A stretch of 64,000 nt of DNA from Thioclava nitratireducens. Its GTDB lineage: Bacteria > Pseudomonadota > Alphaproteobacteria > Rhodobacterales > Rhodobacteraceae. Shown in pieces: positions 1-7,299 of the stretch. The stretch is taken from contig NZ_CP019437.1 in the NCBI RefSeq assembly GCF_001940525.2, positions 419,501-483,500 of the forward strand, read 5' to 3'. How positions within the stretch are numbered: the first letter of the stretch is position 1; every line of letters begins with the position of its first letter. The notes below the pieces were generated by a model. That model saw only the letters and a program-made list of their open reading frames with translations, searched no databases and was not told the origin of the DNA. Both the position numbers and the translations under genes were made by a program.

Positions 1-274
1 AGAAGCTCTCGGGGTCGTATCGGTCGCAGAGCGCCTTGAGCCGCGCGAGGTGGTCGCGATCCAGCGGATCGGGCCCGCCGATCGAGAGGCCCACGCCATG
101 CACCGAAAGCGCGTAGTCCGCGCGCAGCCGCTCCAGCATCGCATGCGGCATCCCGCCCGCGCCCATATAGTTTTCCGCGTGGATTTCGAAGAACCCGAGG
201 TCCGGTTTCGTCTCTGATATGGCGGGAAAGTGCTCTGGCTTGAAGCCGAGGCCCGCTTTGCGTGGCAGTGTCAT
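1..274 (-). CDS. bufB: MNIO/DUF692 family peptide-modifying enzyme BufB (N-terminal part only)
   Basis: I translated the window edge on the minus strand; the gene starts at ATG 274 and runs off the left end, leaving 91 residues. The visible part carries the DUF692 signature: GLGFKPEHF near the start, then [14 protein letters not shown], then [11 protein letters not shown] and [10 protein letters not shown]. Members of this family are multinuclear non-heme iron enzymes that convert cysteines of a partner peptide; the His of HAENY and of SVHG belong to the metal-site region of the family. It lies 57 bp downstream of a DUF2282 precursor gene on the same strand, the standard bufA-bufB order. Family assignment is firm; the role in modifying the neighbouring peptide is inferred from characterised bufferin systems. 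Confidence 0.9.
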   Translation of the reverse strand, partial: MTLPRKAGLGFKPEHFPAISETKPDLGFFEIHAENYMGAGGMPHAMLERLRADYALSVHGVGLSIGGPDPLDRDHLARLKALCDRYDPESF

Positions 275-293
275 GGCAGCCTCCATGGATGAG

Positions 294-324
294 AAAACGG
301 GGCGCACGCCGACCGCACGCCCCG
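294..324 (-). terminator. Hairpin with T-tract between bufA1 and bufB (attenuator candidate)
   Basis: On the minus strand a 7-bp GC stem (arms 318-324 and 298-304, cggggcg/cgccccg) with a 13-nt loop is followed by TTTTC at 297-293. It sits in the bufA1-bufB gap, so it would reduce rather than abolish read-through and set more precursor than enzyme. Confidence 0.55.
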
Positions 325-331
325 CTTGGGG

Positions 332-604
332 TCACATCTCTTTCGGTTCGAGCGAGCCCATGCCGTGCGGCGTCTCGATCGAGGTGCAGGTGCCTGCCGG
401 GACGAGTTTCCAGGCGTTGCCCTGATAATCCATAGTCGCGGTGCCGGCGCAGGTGGTGCCGGGGCCGGCGGCGCAATCGTTCTGCCCGGCCATCGCGACG
501 CCGTAGCATTTCTCCATCGCCTGATCTTCGGCATGGGCGGCGCTGGCCAACCCCATCGCGCAGGTCAGAGCAGCGGCAAAGCCAAGGGTAGTTTCGGTCT
601 TCAT
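332..604 (-). CDS. bufA1: Bufferin precursor BufA1 (DUF2282 family)
   Basis: A 90-residue exported peptide of the DUF2282 family. Residues 1-25 form a Sec signal peptide ending in an AHA cleavage site. The core has four cysteines, C33, C44, C52 and C73, in the contexts [22 protein letters not shown] and AGTCTS, which are the hallmarks of class 1 bufferins. In studied members the MNIO enzyme converts core cysteines to 5-thiooxazoles and the product sequesters copper in the periplasm. The start at 604 has a GGGAGA ribosome site a few bases upstream. Followed by bufB; divergent from the sigma factor gene, whose promoter motif it shares. BufC and DoxX genes usual in such operons would lie outside the window. 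Confidence 0.88.
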   Translation of the reverse strand: MKTETTLGFAAALTCAMGLASAAHAEDQAMEKCYGVAMAGQNDCAAGPGTTCAGTATMDYQGNAWKLVPAGTCTSIETPHGMGSLEPKEM

Positions 605-650
605 GGTAGTCTCCCTGATTGGTTGGGGCCTCTTGCGGCCCTGATCACCG

Positions 651-676
651 TTCGCGAGAGGTCACGGCGTCGTTAC
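651..676 (-). promoter_or_regulatory. SigF-type ECF promoter of the bufA1-bufB operon
   Basis: Minus-strand GTAACG (676-671), exactly 16 bases, then CGAA (654-651). The same arrangement occurs on the opposite strand in front of the sigma gene. It resembles the GTAACC-N16-CGAA motif that I recall for Caulobacter SigF. A start about 7 bases on would leave a leader of roughly 40 nt containing the bufA1 ribosome site. Confidence 0.7.
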
Positions 677-719
677 GATGCTCACGCCAGCGTGAAGAAA
701 AAAGTTTTTCGCTCCGGCT

Positions 720-745
720 GTAACGAAGGCATGATCGCGAACGAA
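720..745 (+). promoter_or_regulatory. SigF-type ECF promoter of the sigma factor-nrsF operon
   Basis: GTAACG (720-725), exactly 16 bases, then CGAA (742-745), identical in spacing and core to the divergent copy upstream of bufA1. The predicted start near 752 lies almost on the sigma gene start at 755, implying an autoregulated and nearly leaderless transcript. Confidence 0.65.
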
Positions 746-754
746 GGGACGGCG

Positions 755-1306
755 ATGATGCATGATCGGCGGGCAGATTGGTCGCAGCTCCTGCGGGCTG
801 CGAATGCGGGCGACAAGCGCGCCTATGGCTTGTTCCTGCAAGCCGTGACCCCCGTGCTTCGCTCGGTGGTGCGGTCGCGTGGCGGAGGGTTGTCAGAGGC
901 TGATTGCGAGGACGTTGTGCAGGAGGTTTTGCTCGCCATCCATCTGAAGCGTCACACTTGGCGCGAAGATGAGCCTGCTGCGCCGTGGTGTTACGCAATC
1001 GCCCGGCACAAGGTGGTCGACGCCTTTCGCAAACGCGGGCGACGTTTCCATCTTCCGGTCGAGGACTTCGCCGAGGTGCTGCCCGCCGCGCCTGAGGCGG
1101 ATCCTACAGAAAAGGCCGATATAGAGACGTTTTTGACCCATCTGGAGCCCCGCGCAGCGCAACTGGTGCGCGCTATCGGGCTCGAAGGGAAAAGCATCGC
1201 GGAAACTGGCGATGCGTTAGATATGAGTGAGGGAGCGGTGCGGGTCATGCTGCATCGTTCGTTGAAAAAACTGGCCGCGCTTCGCGAGAGGCTGATCGAG
1301 ATATGA
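755..1306 (+). CDS. sigF: ECF RNA polymerase sigma factor, SigF/NrsF type
   Basis: A 183-residue extracytoplasmic-function sigma factor. Region 2 begins about residue 8 and includes DCEDVVQEVLLAIHLKR and the melting-region stretch APWCYAIARHKVVDAFRKRGRR; region 4 is the helix-turn-helix IAETGDALDMSEGAVRVMLHRSLKKL near the C terminus. The open frame extends far upstream, but 755 is chosen because AAGGGA lies 5 bases before it and region 2 starts directly after. The stop overlaps the start of the nrsF gene (ATGA), so the two are translationally coupled. It probably drives bufA1 and itself through the two GTAACG-N16-CGAA elements; release is expected when NrsF senses metal or oxidative stress. 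Confidence 0.9.
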   Translation: MMHDRRADWSQLLRAANAGDKRAYGLFLQAVTPVLRSVVRSRGGGLSEADCEDVVQEVLLAIHLKRHTWREDEPAAPWCYAIARHKVVDAFRKRGRRFHLPVEDFAEVLPAAPEADPTEKADIETFLTHLEPRAAQLVRAIGLEGKSIAETGDALDMSEGAVRVMLHRSLKKLAALRERLIEI

Positions 1307-1932
1307 AGACCGAAGACCTGATATCCGTATTGCAACAGGACACGTTGCACGAACCCCGCCCGAAACAGGTGCTGGGCCGCTGGCTTGTGCCGGCGCTTTT
1401 CCTGTCAGCGCTGTTCGTGATTTCGGTCTATGGTTTGCGGTTTCCGCTGCAACAGACCCTTATGACGCCGGAAATCGCCCCGAAATTTTACCTGCCGCTG
1501 GTCTTGGCCGTGCTCGTGACGCCGATGGCAGTGCGCCTGGGGCAGCCCACGGCGAAGGTGTCGACCGGGTGGCTCTGGATCTTCCCGGCACTCGGCGCCG
1601 CGCTTTTGGCCTATGCTTACCTGACCACGCCCGACGGGCAGCGGATGGCGGATTTCAAGGGAGAGACGATCCTGCCCTGTCTGATCTCCGTTCCGATGCT
1701 GTCCTTCCCGGCGTTGGGCGCGCTTCTCGTGAGCCTGCGCAAAGGGGCGGTGACGCGCCCGGCGCGGGCCGGGGCGCTCGCGGGGCTCGCCGCCGGAGGA
1801 ATGGGTACCGCGATCTACGCCTTGCACTGCACCGAGGACAGCCCGCTTTTCTACGTCACGTGGTATGGCGCGGGGATCGTCGTCGTGATGCTTGTGGGTG
1901 CTTTGCTCGGGAAGCGCGTGTTGCGCTGGTAG
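1303..1932 (+). CDS. nrsF: NrsF/DUF1109 family membrane anti-sigma factor
   Basis: A 209-residue polytopic protein with about six hydrophobic segments (near residues 27-45, 62-80, 88-108, 125-145, 155-175 and 185-205), matching DUF1109/NrsF. Two conserved cysteines are visible, C126 in ILPCLISV and C176 in LHCTEDSPLFY. In Caulobacter the equivalent cysteine pair is needed to keep SigF inactive, so these are the likely sensor residues. It overlaps the sigma gene by 4 bases. Function as anti-sigma is inferred from family and operon. Confidence 0.87.
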   Translation: MKTEDLISVLQQDTLHEPRPKQVLGRWLVPALFLSALFVISVYGLRFPLQQTLMTPEIAPKFYLPLVLAVLVTPMAVRLGQPTAKVSTGWLWIFPALGAALLAYAYLTTPDGQRMADFKGETILPCLISVPMLSFPALGALLVSLRKGAVTRPARAGALAGLAAGGMGTAIYALHCTEDSPLFYVTWYGAGIVVVMLVGALLGKRVLRW

Positions 1933-1935
1933 ACC

Positions 1936-2721
1936 CTAATCAGGCCAAAACGCCAGATTCTCGATGAATTTCTCATGCAGGACCGGGTTGGCGACGACCA
2001 GCCCGCTCGATTGCGGAGGGGAGCGGTTGAACCGCAGCGCGCGTCCATTGCGATCCGTTGCCAGAAGCCCGGCGCGTTGGGCGATCAGGCTCGCGGCGGC
2101 GATGTCCCACTCCCACGCCGGACGCAGCGAGATCGTCGCGTCGAACCTCCCTTCGGCCACCAGACACAGCCGCCACGCCAGCGACGAGCGGAAATGGCGC
2201 TGATAATCCGGCTGACCGTGCCGCCAGAAGCTTGGATTGTCGGAGAGTTTCGAGGTCAGAACCGTCGCGCCGGACAGCACTTCTTGTGCACCGGGCCGCA
2301 GCGGCTCCCCGTTCAGGCAAGCCGGACCGTCGATCGATGCGGAATAGGTGAGATCGTGCACCGGCAGATGCACCACGCCCGCCACGACCGCGCCATCGCG
2401 CACCACGGCCAGCGCATGTGCGAAGCCGCCATCATGGGCGAGAAAGGCGCGCGTGCCGTCGATCGGATCGACGATGAAGGTCGAGCGCGCCTCAAGACGG
2501 GCCGGATCGTCGGTGCTTTCCTCGGACAGCCAGCCGTAATCGGGCCGGGCGCCGCGCAGGCGCTCTTCCAGCAGCGCGTTCACCGCTAGATCGGCCTCGG
2601 ACACCGGACCGGCCCCGTCGCCTTTGTCCCAGGCTTCGGGCGCTTTTTTCCAGTATGTGAGCGCGAGCGCACCGGCCTCTTTGGCGGTCTCGATGAGCAG
2701 GGGAAGATCAGTCTCCGGCAA
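1936..2721 (-). CDS. cysQ: Inositol monophosphatase family protein, CysQ-like 3'(2'),5'-bisphosphate nucleotidase
   Basis: A 261-residue Mg-dependent phosphatase. Metal and catalytic motifs are all present: E67-E68 in WLSEES, DPIDGT at 85-90, and D204 in WEWDIAAA. CysQ-type enzymes hydrolyse phosphoadenosine phosphate formed in sulfate assimilation; inositol-1-phosphatase activity cannot be excluded from sequence. It starts inside the end of the upstream pmbA gene (14-bp overlap) on the same strand, so the two are co-transcribed. It ends 3 bp from the nrsF stop, convergent. Confidence 0.8.
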   Translation of the reverse strand: MPETDLPLLIETAKEAGALALTYWKKAPEAWDKGDGAGPVSEADLAVNALLEERLRGARPDYGWLSEESTDDPARLEARSTFIVDPIDGTRAFLAHDGGFAHALAVVRDGAVVAGVVHLPVHDLTYSASIDGPACLNGEPLRPGAQEVLSGATVLTSKLSDNPSFWRHGQPDYQRHFRSSLAWRLCLVAEGRFDATISLRPAWEWDIAAASLIAQRAGLLATDRNGRALRFNRSPPQSSGLVVANPVLHEKFIENLAFWPD

Positions 2722-4063
2722 GCGTCATCCCTTCGAGGAGAAGCGAGGGCACGATATGGCTCAGATGCATCCGCGCGTCATTCGCGGGTCGGATGCTGCG
2801 GAGCATGTCGCGCAGGTTGCCCGCGATAGTGCACTCGTTGACGGGATAGACCGGCTCGCCGTTTTCGACCCAGAAGCCCGAGGCCCCGCGCGAGTAATCA
2901 CCGGTATTGGGGTTGATCGTCGCCCCGATGAAGGAGGTTACCAGAAGTCCGGTGCCCATTTCGGCCATCAGTTCCTCGCGGGTCTTGTCGCCTTGGGTCA
3001 GGGTCACGTTACCGATGCCGGGCGAGGGCGGCGAAGAGGTGCCGCGGCTGGCATTTGCCGTCGATTGCAGCCCCAGCTTGCGCGCGCAGGCGAGGTCGAG
3101 CGTCCAGCTTTTCAGCACGCCGTTCTCGACGATGGCGCGGCGCGCGGTAGCGAGCCCTTCCGCGTCGAAGGGGCGCGAGCCGGAGACCCGTTTGCGATGC
3201 GGCTCCTCAATCAGCGACAGGCCGTCGGGCAGCACTTGGTCGTCCAGAGCGTCGCGCAGCCACGAGGCTCCGCGGCAGATTGCCTGCCCGTTCACCGCGG
3301 ACAGCAGATGCCCGATCAGGCTGCCCGAGACGCGCTCGTCGATCAGCACCGGATAGGCACCGGTTTTCGGGCGGCGCGGATTGGCACGGGCCGCAGCGCG
3401 TTCGCCCGCCAGGCGCCCGATTTCTTGCGCAGTTGGCAGGTCGGACTGGAAAACACGGCTCTCGGCGGCCCAGTCGCGCTCCATCCCAAGCCCCTCGCCG
3501 GAAATCGCGACGGCGGAGACAACGCGCGAACTGCGGTCGTAGCCGCCCGCGAAACCGTTGGAGGCGGCGACATGGACACGCCGATAGGAATAGGCGGCGG
3601 AGGCGGATTGAACCTGCGTGACGCCTTCGACACCGAGCGCGGCTGCTTCGGCTTCGAGCGCGTCGCTTTGCAGTGCCTCGGCGGAGGGTTCGGCGCTCGG
3701 ATCGGCCAGTTCCATTCCGTCGGCATCGCGACGGTCGGTCAACTGAGAGGGATCGGCGAGGCCAATGAACGGATCTTCCGGCGCTTCGCGGGCCATCGCA
3801 ATCGCGCGCTGGGCCATTTCCTCGAAGGTGCGCGCGGAAATATCGGAGGCGGAAACGCAGGCTTGCTTGCCACCGAGGAGGACACGCAGCCCCATCTCGA
3901 CGCCCTCGGACCGCTCGGCCTGTTCGAGACGGCCTTCGCGTACATCGATCGCAACCGAACGCCCATCGACTGCAATGGCATCGGCGGCCGGGGCGCCTGC
4001 GCGCTTCGCGGCCTCGAGCAGCGATTGGGTCAGATCGGAGAGGGAGGGCTTGGTCATTTCCAC
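2708..4063 (-). CDS. pmbA: TldD/PmbA family metalloprotease homolog (TldE subunit)
   Basis: A 451-residue protein of the TldD/TldE family. TldE (PmbA) is the partner of the zinc protease TldD, together cleaving peptides such as modified peptide leaders and the CcdA antitoxin. The N-terminal region has AIAVDGRSVAIDVREGRLEQAERSEG and the C-terminal domain contains the typical GNVTLTQGDKT and SGFWVENGEPVYPVNECTIAGN stretches. The tldD gene is not in the window. Operonic with the cysQ-like gene. A start at 4063 is kept; the MTKPSL methionine two residues later (4057) is also possible. Confidence 0.88.
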   Translation of the reverse strand: MEMTKPSLSDLTQSLLEAAKRAGAPAADAIAVDGRSVAIDVREGRLEQAERSEGVEMGLRVLLGGKQACVSASDISARTFEEMAQRAIAMAREAPEDPFIGLADPSQLTDRRDADGMELADPSAEPSAEALQSDALEAEAAALGVEGVTQVQSASAAYSYRRVHVAASNGFAGGYDRSSRVVSAVAISGEGLGMERDWAAESRVFQSDLPTAQEIGRLAGERAAARANPRRPKTGAYPVLIDERVSGSLIGHLLSAVNGQAICRGASWLRDALDDQVLPDGLSLIEEPHRKRVSGSRPFDAEGLATARRAIVENGVLKSWTLDLACARKLGLQSTANASRGTSSPPSPGIGNVTLTQGDKTREELMAEMGTGLLVTSFIGATINPNTGDYSRGASGFWVENGEPVYPVNECTIAGNLRDMLRSIRPANDARMHLSHIVPSLLLEGMTLAGD

Positions 4064-4070
4064 CTCGTGA

Positions 4071-4110
4071 GAAAAACGCGAAGCCGCCCGGAGATCCGGA
4101 CGGCTTCGCG
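4071..4110 (-). terminator. Rho-independent terminator after the DUF2125 gene
   Basis: A 10-bp perfect stem (4077-4086 with 4101-4110, cgcgaagccg/cggcttcgcg) followed on the minus strand by TTTTTC at 4076-4071. It lies 17 bp past the DUF2125 stop and separates it from pmbA. Confidence 0.85.
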
Positions 4111-4126
4111 CCGTGGGTTTCGGTGT

Positions 4127-5617
4127 TTACTGGACGCGTTGGCCGTTGACGAGGATTTCCCCGCCATCCTTGAACTCGACCTGCGACGCGTAGGCGTCGT
4201 CGCCCGTGGGCTTGGCGTAGAGGCCCAGCATCATCCGCCCGAACATGATCTGATCCTGCGGCACGAGGCCTATCGAGACCAGCTTGTCCATCAGCGCGTT
4301 CGCCCCGGTCAGCGTCAGATCGATCTTGCCCGTGGGCATCGGCATCGGCCCGCCATTCTTCAGCTCCAGCGCGCCCTTGCCGTTCAGATCGGCGCCGACC
4401 ATCGACAGCTTGATGTTGTTGATGTCGACGGTCTGGACCTCCATCGGGGGCGAGTCCATCGCGGCGGCGGCGGGGCTGAACAGATCCTCGGTGAGCTTCA
4501 TCTTGCCCGAGAGATCCACCTGCAGCGTCGCCGGGTCATGCGGCAGATCGCCGTTCGGATCGAACATCGCCCAAATGTTGTCGGAGACCGAGACGCCGTT
4601 GAAGCCGAGCTTCGCCTTGTAGTCCTGCGCCGTATCCGCTTTTGCGACCGGCATCGCGAATGTCATGTCCGCCGACTGGATATCCGCGGTGATCGGGAAA
4701 GGCAGATCGGGCGTGGCGATCTCGATGTGGCCGTTGTTGCTCTGACCGCCGAAGGACAGACCGTCCTTCGACATCGTGACGTCGAATTTCCCGCCCTCGT
4801 CGGTGGTCTTCTGATCGACCTTGCCGTTGGGTCCGTCGGCGGTGGTCGCCCAGTTCGAGCTGGCATAGGTCATCGTCAGATCGAGGTTCGCACCGGCATT
4901 GAGCGCTTCGTCGAGCTTTTCGGAGGAGACGTCCTTGGGCATCGCGAAACTCCCCTCGTAGGAGAGATCGTTCATCTGGCCGTTCATGTTGAACGTGCCG
5001 CTGCCCTCGGGATCGGCCCCGGAGGCGGTGAGGTCGAGCGTGCCGATCGCCATCTTCGAGTCGACCGAATGCATATCGCCGTCGACGACGTGGTAATTGC
5101 CCTTGGTGTCCTTCAGCGCAAGATACATCTTGATCGGAACATCCTGCCCCTCGGCGGAGACGGTCTGGTCGAGATCCACGGTCAGTTTCGGCGCGTCGAT
5201 ATCGTAGGTCAGATCGCCCGGCGACCCGGAAACGATGATCTTGCTGTCGGTCTGGGTCATCGTCATCTTCATGGCGACGTCCGAGGTGTCGGTGCCCGGC
5301 TTTCCGGTCATGTCACCGGTCATCTTCTCGGGGAAAATGGTCTCCACCGTGCCGTCGCCGCGGTCGCGCAGCTTCAGTTCGGGAACGTCGAGCGTGAGGC
5401 TCATATTGTCGACATTGCGCACCATCTTCACGTCGGAGACGATGAGCGTGTCGCCCTCTCGGTTCTGACCGCCGACCATCACCTCGTAGCCGTAGGTCTG
5501 GTATTCGGATTGCCACGCCTGCCAGACCTGCTCCGCGGTTACATCCGCGAAAGAGGCCGTGGTGGACAGCAGCGAAACCACGACGGCGCCGGAACCGACG
5601 GTTTTGAGCCATGCCAT
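4127..5617 (-). CDS. DUF2125 domain protein, exported
   Basis: A 496-residue protein starting at ATG 5617 (MAWLKTVGSG...), chosen over the longer frame because GGAAAGG precedes it and a signal peptide (about residues 1-24, ending SFA) begins there. The mature part is rich in beta-strand-like repeats such as LTLDVPELKLRDRG, with recurring 'M/L-x-L-x-A/G' segments, and fits the DUF2125 family of alphaproteobacterial periplasmic proteins of unknown function. Monocistronic, with its own strong terminator. No catalytic motif was recognised. Confidence 0.72.
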   Translation of the reverse strand: MAWLKTVGSGAVVVSLLSTTASFADVTAEQVWQAWQSEYQTYGYEVMVGGQNREGDTLIVSDVKMVRNVDNMSLTLDVPELKLRDRGDGTVETIFPEKMTGDMTGKPGTDTSDVAMKMTMTQTDSKIIVSGSPGDLTYDIDAPKLTVDLDQTVSAEGQDVPIKMYLALKDTKGNYHVVDGDMHSVDSKMAIGTLDLTASGADPEGSGTFNMNGQMNDLSYEGSFAMPKDVSSEKLDEALNAGANLDLTMTYASSNWATTADGPNGKVDQKTTDEGGKFDVTMSKDGLSFGGQSNNGHIEIATPDLPFPITADIQSADMTFAMPVAKADTAQDYKAKLGFNGVSVSDNIWAMFDPNGDLPHDPATLQVDLSGKMKLTEDLFSPAAAAMDSPPMEVQTVDINNIKLSMVGADLNGKGALELKNGGPMPMPTGKIDLTLTGANALMDKLVSIGLVPQDQIMFGRMMLGLYAKPTGDDAYASQVEFKDGGEILVNGQRVQ

Positions 5618-5735
5618 AAGAGGGTACCTTTCCACTGAGAACCAAGTCGCGGCCATCCTCCTTTGGGTCAGGCCGATGGTCAAGCCTTCGCGGGGCTGCT
5701 AGAGGGGTTTCACGGGAGTTGTGAGGAGGCTGGGA

Positions 5736-6353
5736 ATGATCTGCCACGAGATCGAGAACGGGCTGTGGCGCGTGACCATCGACCGGCCTGAAAAAGCCAA
5801 CTCGCTGACCGGCGCGATGTTGGGCGAGATCGCCGATCTGGCCGAGCGTGCGGGGCGCGAGGAGGCGCGGGCTTTCGTGTTGACCGGGACCGGCAAGGTG
5901 TTCTCCGCCGGGGCCGATCTGGCAGAGGCGAAGACGGTAACGCTCGCGACCGACCCGGTCTGGGAACGGCTTTCCGGCGCGATCGCTTCGCTGCCCTGCC
6001 TGACGATCGCGGCGCTGAACGGCACTTTGGCCGGGGGCGCGATGGGCATGGCGCTCGCTTGCGATCTGCGCATCGCCGTCCCGGGCGCGAAATTCTTCTA
6101 CCCGGTGATGAAGCTCGGCTTCCTGCCGCAGCCCTCGGACCCGGCGCGCATGGTCGCTTTGGTCGGGCCCGCGCGGGCCAAGATGATCCTGATGGCGGGG
6201 CAGAAGATCGAGGCCGAAGAGGCCTTGGGCTGGGGGTTGATCGACCGGATCGTGCCGCGCGAGACGCTGGACGAAACGGTCGCGACGCTCGCTGCCGATG
6301 CGCTGGGTGCGCGGGCTGCGCATGTCGCGGGGATCAAGGCGCTGATCCGCTAA
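5736..6353 (+). CDS. Enoyl-CoA hydratase/isomerase-fold protein, short and lacking catalytic glutamates
   Basis: A 205-residue crotonase-fold protein. The start at 5736 follows GAGGAGG with 7-base spacing. The CoA-binding and oxyanion-hole segments VFSAGADLAEAK and LNGTLAGGAMGMALACDLRIA are clear, followed by KFFYPVMKLGFLPQPSDPARM. Compared with classical hydratases the two catalytic glutamates appear replaced: glycine at the Glu144 position and valine at the Glu164 position (PVMKLG against PEILLG). The C-terminal trimerisation segment is also about 50 residues short. Hydratase activity is therefore doubtful; an isomerase, hydrolase or non-catalytic role is possible. Confidence 0.8.
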   Translation: MICHEIENGLWRVTIDRPEKANSLTGAMLGEIADLAERAGREEARAFVLTGTGKVFSAGADLAEAKTVTLATDPVWERLSGAIASLPCLTIAALNGTLAGGAMGMALACDLRIAVPGAKFFYPVMKLGFLPQPSDPARMVALVGPARAKMILMAGQKIEAEEALGWGLIDRIVPRETLDETVATLAADALGARAAHVAGIKALIR

Positions 6354-6413
6354 AGCGAACGGCCCGGACAGGCCGGGCCGCGGGGCGTCACATTCTACGC
6401 GAGGCTGTCGCGA

Positions 6414-6755
6414 TCAGGCGTACACGCTCTCTTTGCCGAAATGCTTGGTGAGCATGTAATAGATCACGGCGCGATACTTGTTGCGCTCGGACCGGCCGTA
6501 GGTCTCGATCACGCTGTCGATCGCATCCATCAGTTCGGGGCCGTCGGAGAGGCCGAGTTTCTTGACGAGGAAGTTGTCCTTCACGGTTTCCAGCTCCCCC
6601 TTGTCTGTGGCCGCGACGGTCGATGCATCCGCATCGTAGATCGAGGGGCCGCAGCCGATCGTCACCTTGGTCAGAAGCTCCATGTCAGGGGCCATGCCGC
6701 ATTTGGATTTCAGATCCTCGGCGTATTTCTCAATCAGCTCGTCTCTTTTACCCAT
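6414..6755 (-). CDS. DUF2853 family protein
   Basis: A 113-residue acidic cytoplasmic protein matching DUF2853, with KRDELIEKYAEDLKSKCG at the start and YRAVIYYMLTKHFGKESVY at the end. Start 6755 is preferred to the upstream ATG at 6764 because the AGGTGGG ribosome site lies between the two. Predicted all-helical; function unknown. Convergent with the crotonase-like gene, with a GC hairpin (ggcccg/cgggcc, about 6361-6379) between them. Confidence 0.8.
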   Translation of the reverse strand: MGKRDELIEKYAEDLKSKCGMAPDMELLTKVTIGCGPSIYDADASTVAATDKGELETVKDNFLVKKLGLSDGPELMDAIDSVIETYGRSERNKYRAVIYYMLTKHFGKESVYA

Positions 6756-6855
6756 CTGTCCCACCTATCAGGTTGCTTTGCCCAGAAATGAAGGCAGGCG
6801 CAGGTTAAGCCCAGATAGGGAAATTACAAAGTGTAAATCCCGGACCTGTCGCACC

Positions 6856-7200
6856 TCAGCCTCCGCCTCGACAGGAAACGCATTGTGTGAAGGTCGGGTC
6901 GAGTTCGAGGCGCTTCTCGGGGATCGGCTCGCCGCAGCTGTCGCAATAGCCGAATTCGTCCTCTTCGATACGCTGGAGCGCGGCCTCTATCGCTGTGATC
7001 CGATGCTTGCGGCGACCGTCGACCGCATTGGCCATCGCCTGATTCTGCAACGCGTCCATGCGCGACAGCCGACCGACGCTTTGCTGGTCCAGCTCGACGG
7101 GTTTGCGGGTCTGCGCGGTGTCCTGCGAGGCGGTGCGCAGCTCTGCCAGCTCCGCTTCCAACTGCGGTTTGAAACGCGCGGCAAGGTCTTCGGGTGTCAT
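6856..7200 (-). CDS. DksA/TraR-family C4 zinc finger protein
   Basis: A 114-residue protein. The C-terminal zinc finger is complete: C86-x2-C89 (CDSC) and C107-x2-C110 (CVSC), with GEPIPEKRLELDPTFTQ between. The N-terminal part is helical (coiled-coil-like, about residues 10-80) but shorter than in DksA (about 150), and the acidic tip of DksA is not obvious, so it is better called a TraR/DksA-like regulator. Start 7200 follows AGGAGGAG with ideal spacing. Such proteins bind RNA polymerase through the secondary channel; the targets are unknown. Confidence 0.85.
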   Translation of the reverse strand: MTPEDLAARFKPQLEAELAELRTASQDTAQTRKPVELDQQSVGRLSRMDALQNQAMANAVDGRRKHRITAIEAALQRIEEDEFGYCDSCGEPIPEKRLELDPTFTQCVSCRGGG

Positions 7201-7250
7201 CGCTCTCCTCCTGTCCCAAGGAAAACCGATCATCGCCCGCGTTGCACGTA

Positions 7251-7280
7251 AAAAGGCCGCGCCTTGCCGCGCGGCCTTCG
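7251..7280 (-). terminator. Terminator downstream of ahcY
   Basis: An AAAAGGCCGCG...CGCGGCCTT hairpin, with the minus-strand T-tract at 7254-7251, just after the ahcY stop at 7300. It ends transcription before the DksA-like gene. Confidence 0.75.
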
Positions 7281-7299
7281 AAATCGCGATGTGATCCGG

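Noticed and set aside
1303..1932. Generic hypothetical membrane protein call for the gene after the sigma factor
   Set aside because: The six-segment pattern, the cysteine pair and the overlap with the sigma gene fit NrsF specifically.
2624..5638. 1004-codon open frame on the plus strand
   Set aside because: It lies wholly across pmbA and the DUF2125 gene on the opposite strand, has the His/Arg/Gly-rich composition of an antisense shadow and no domain signature.
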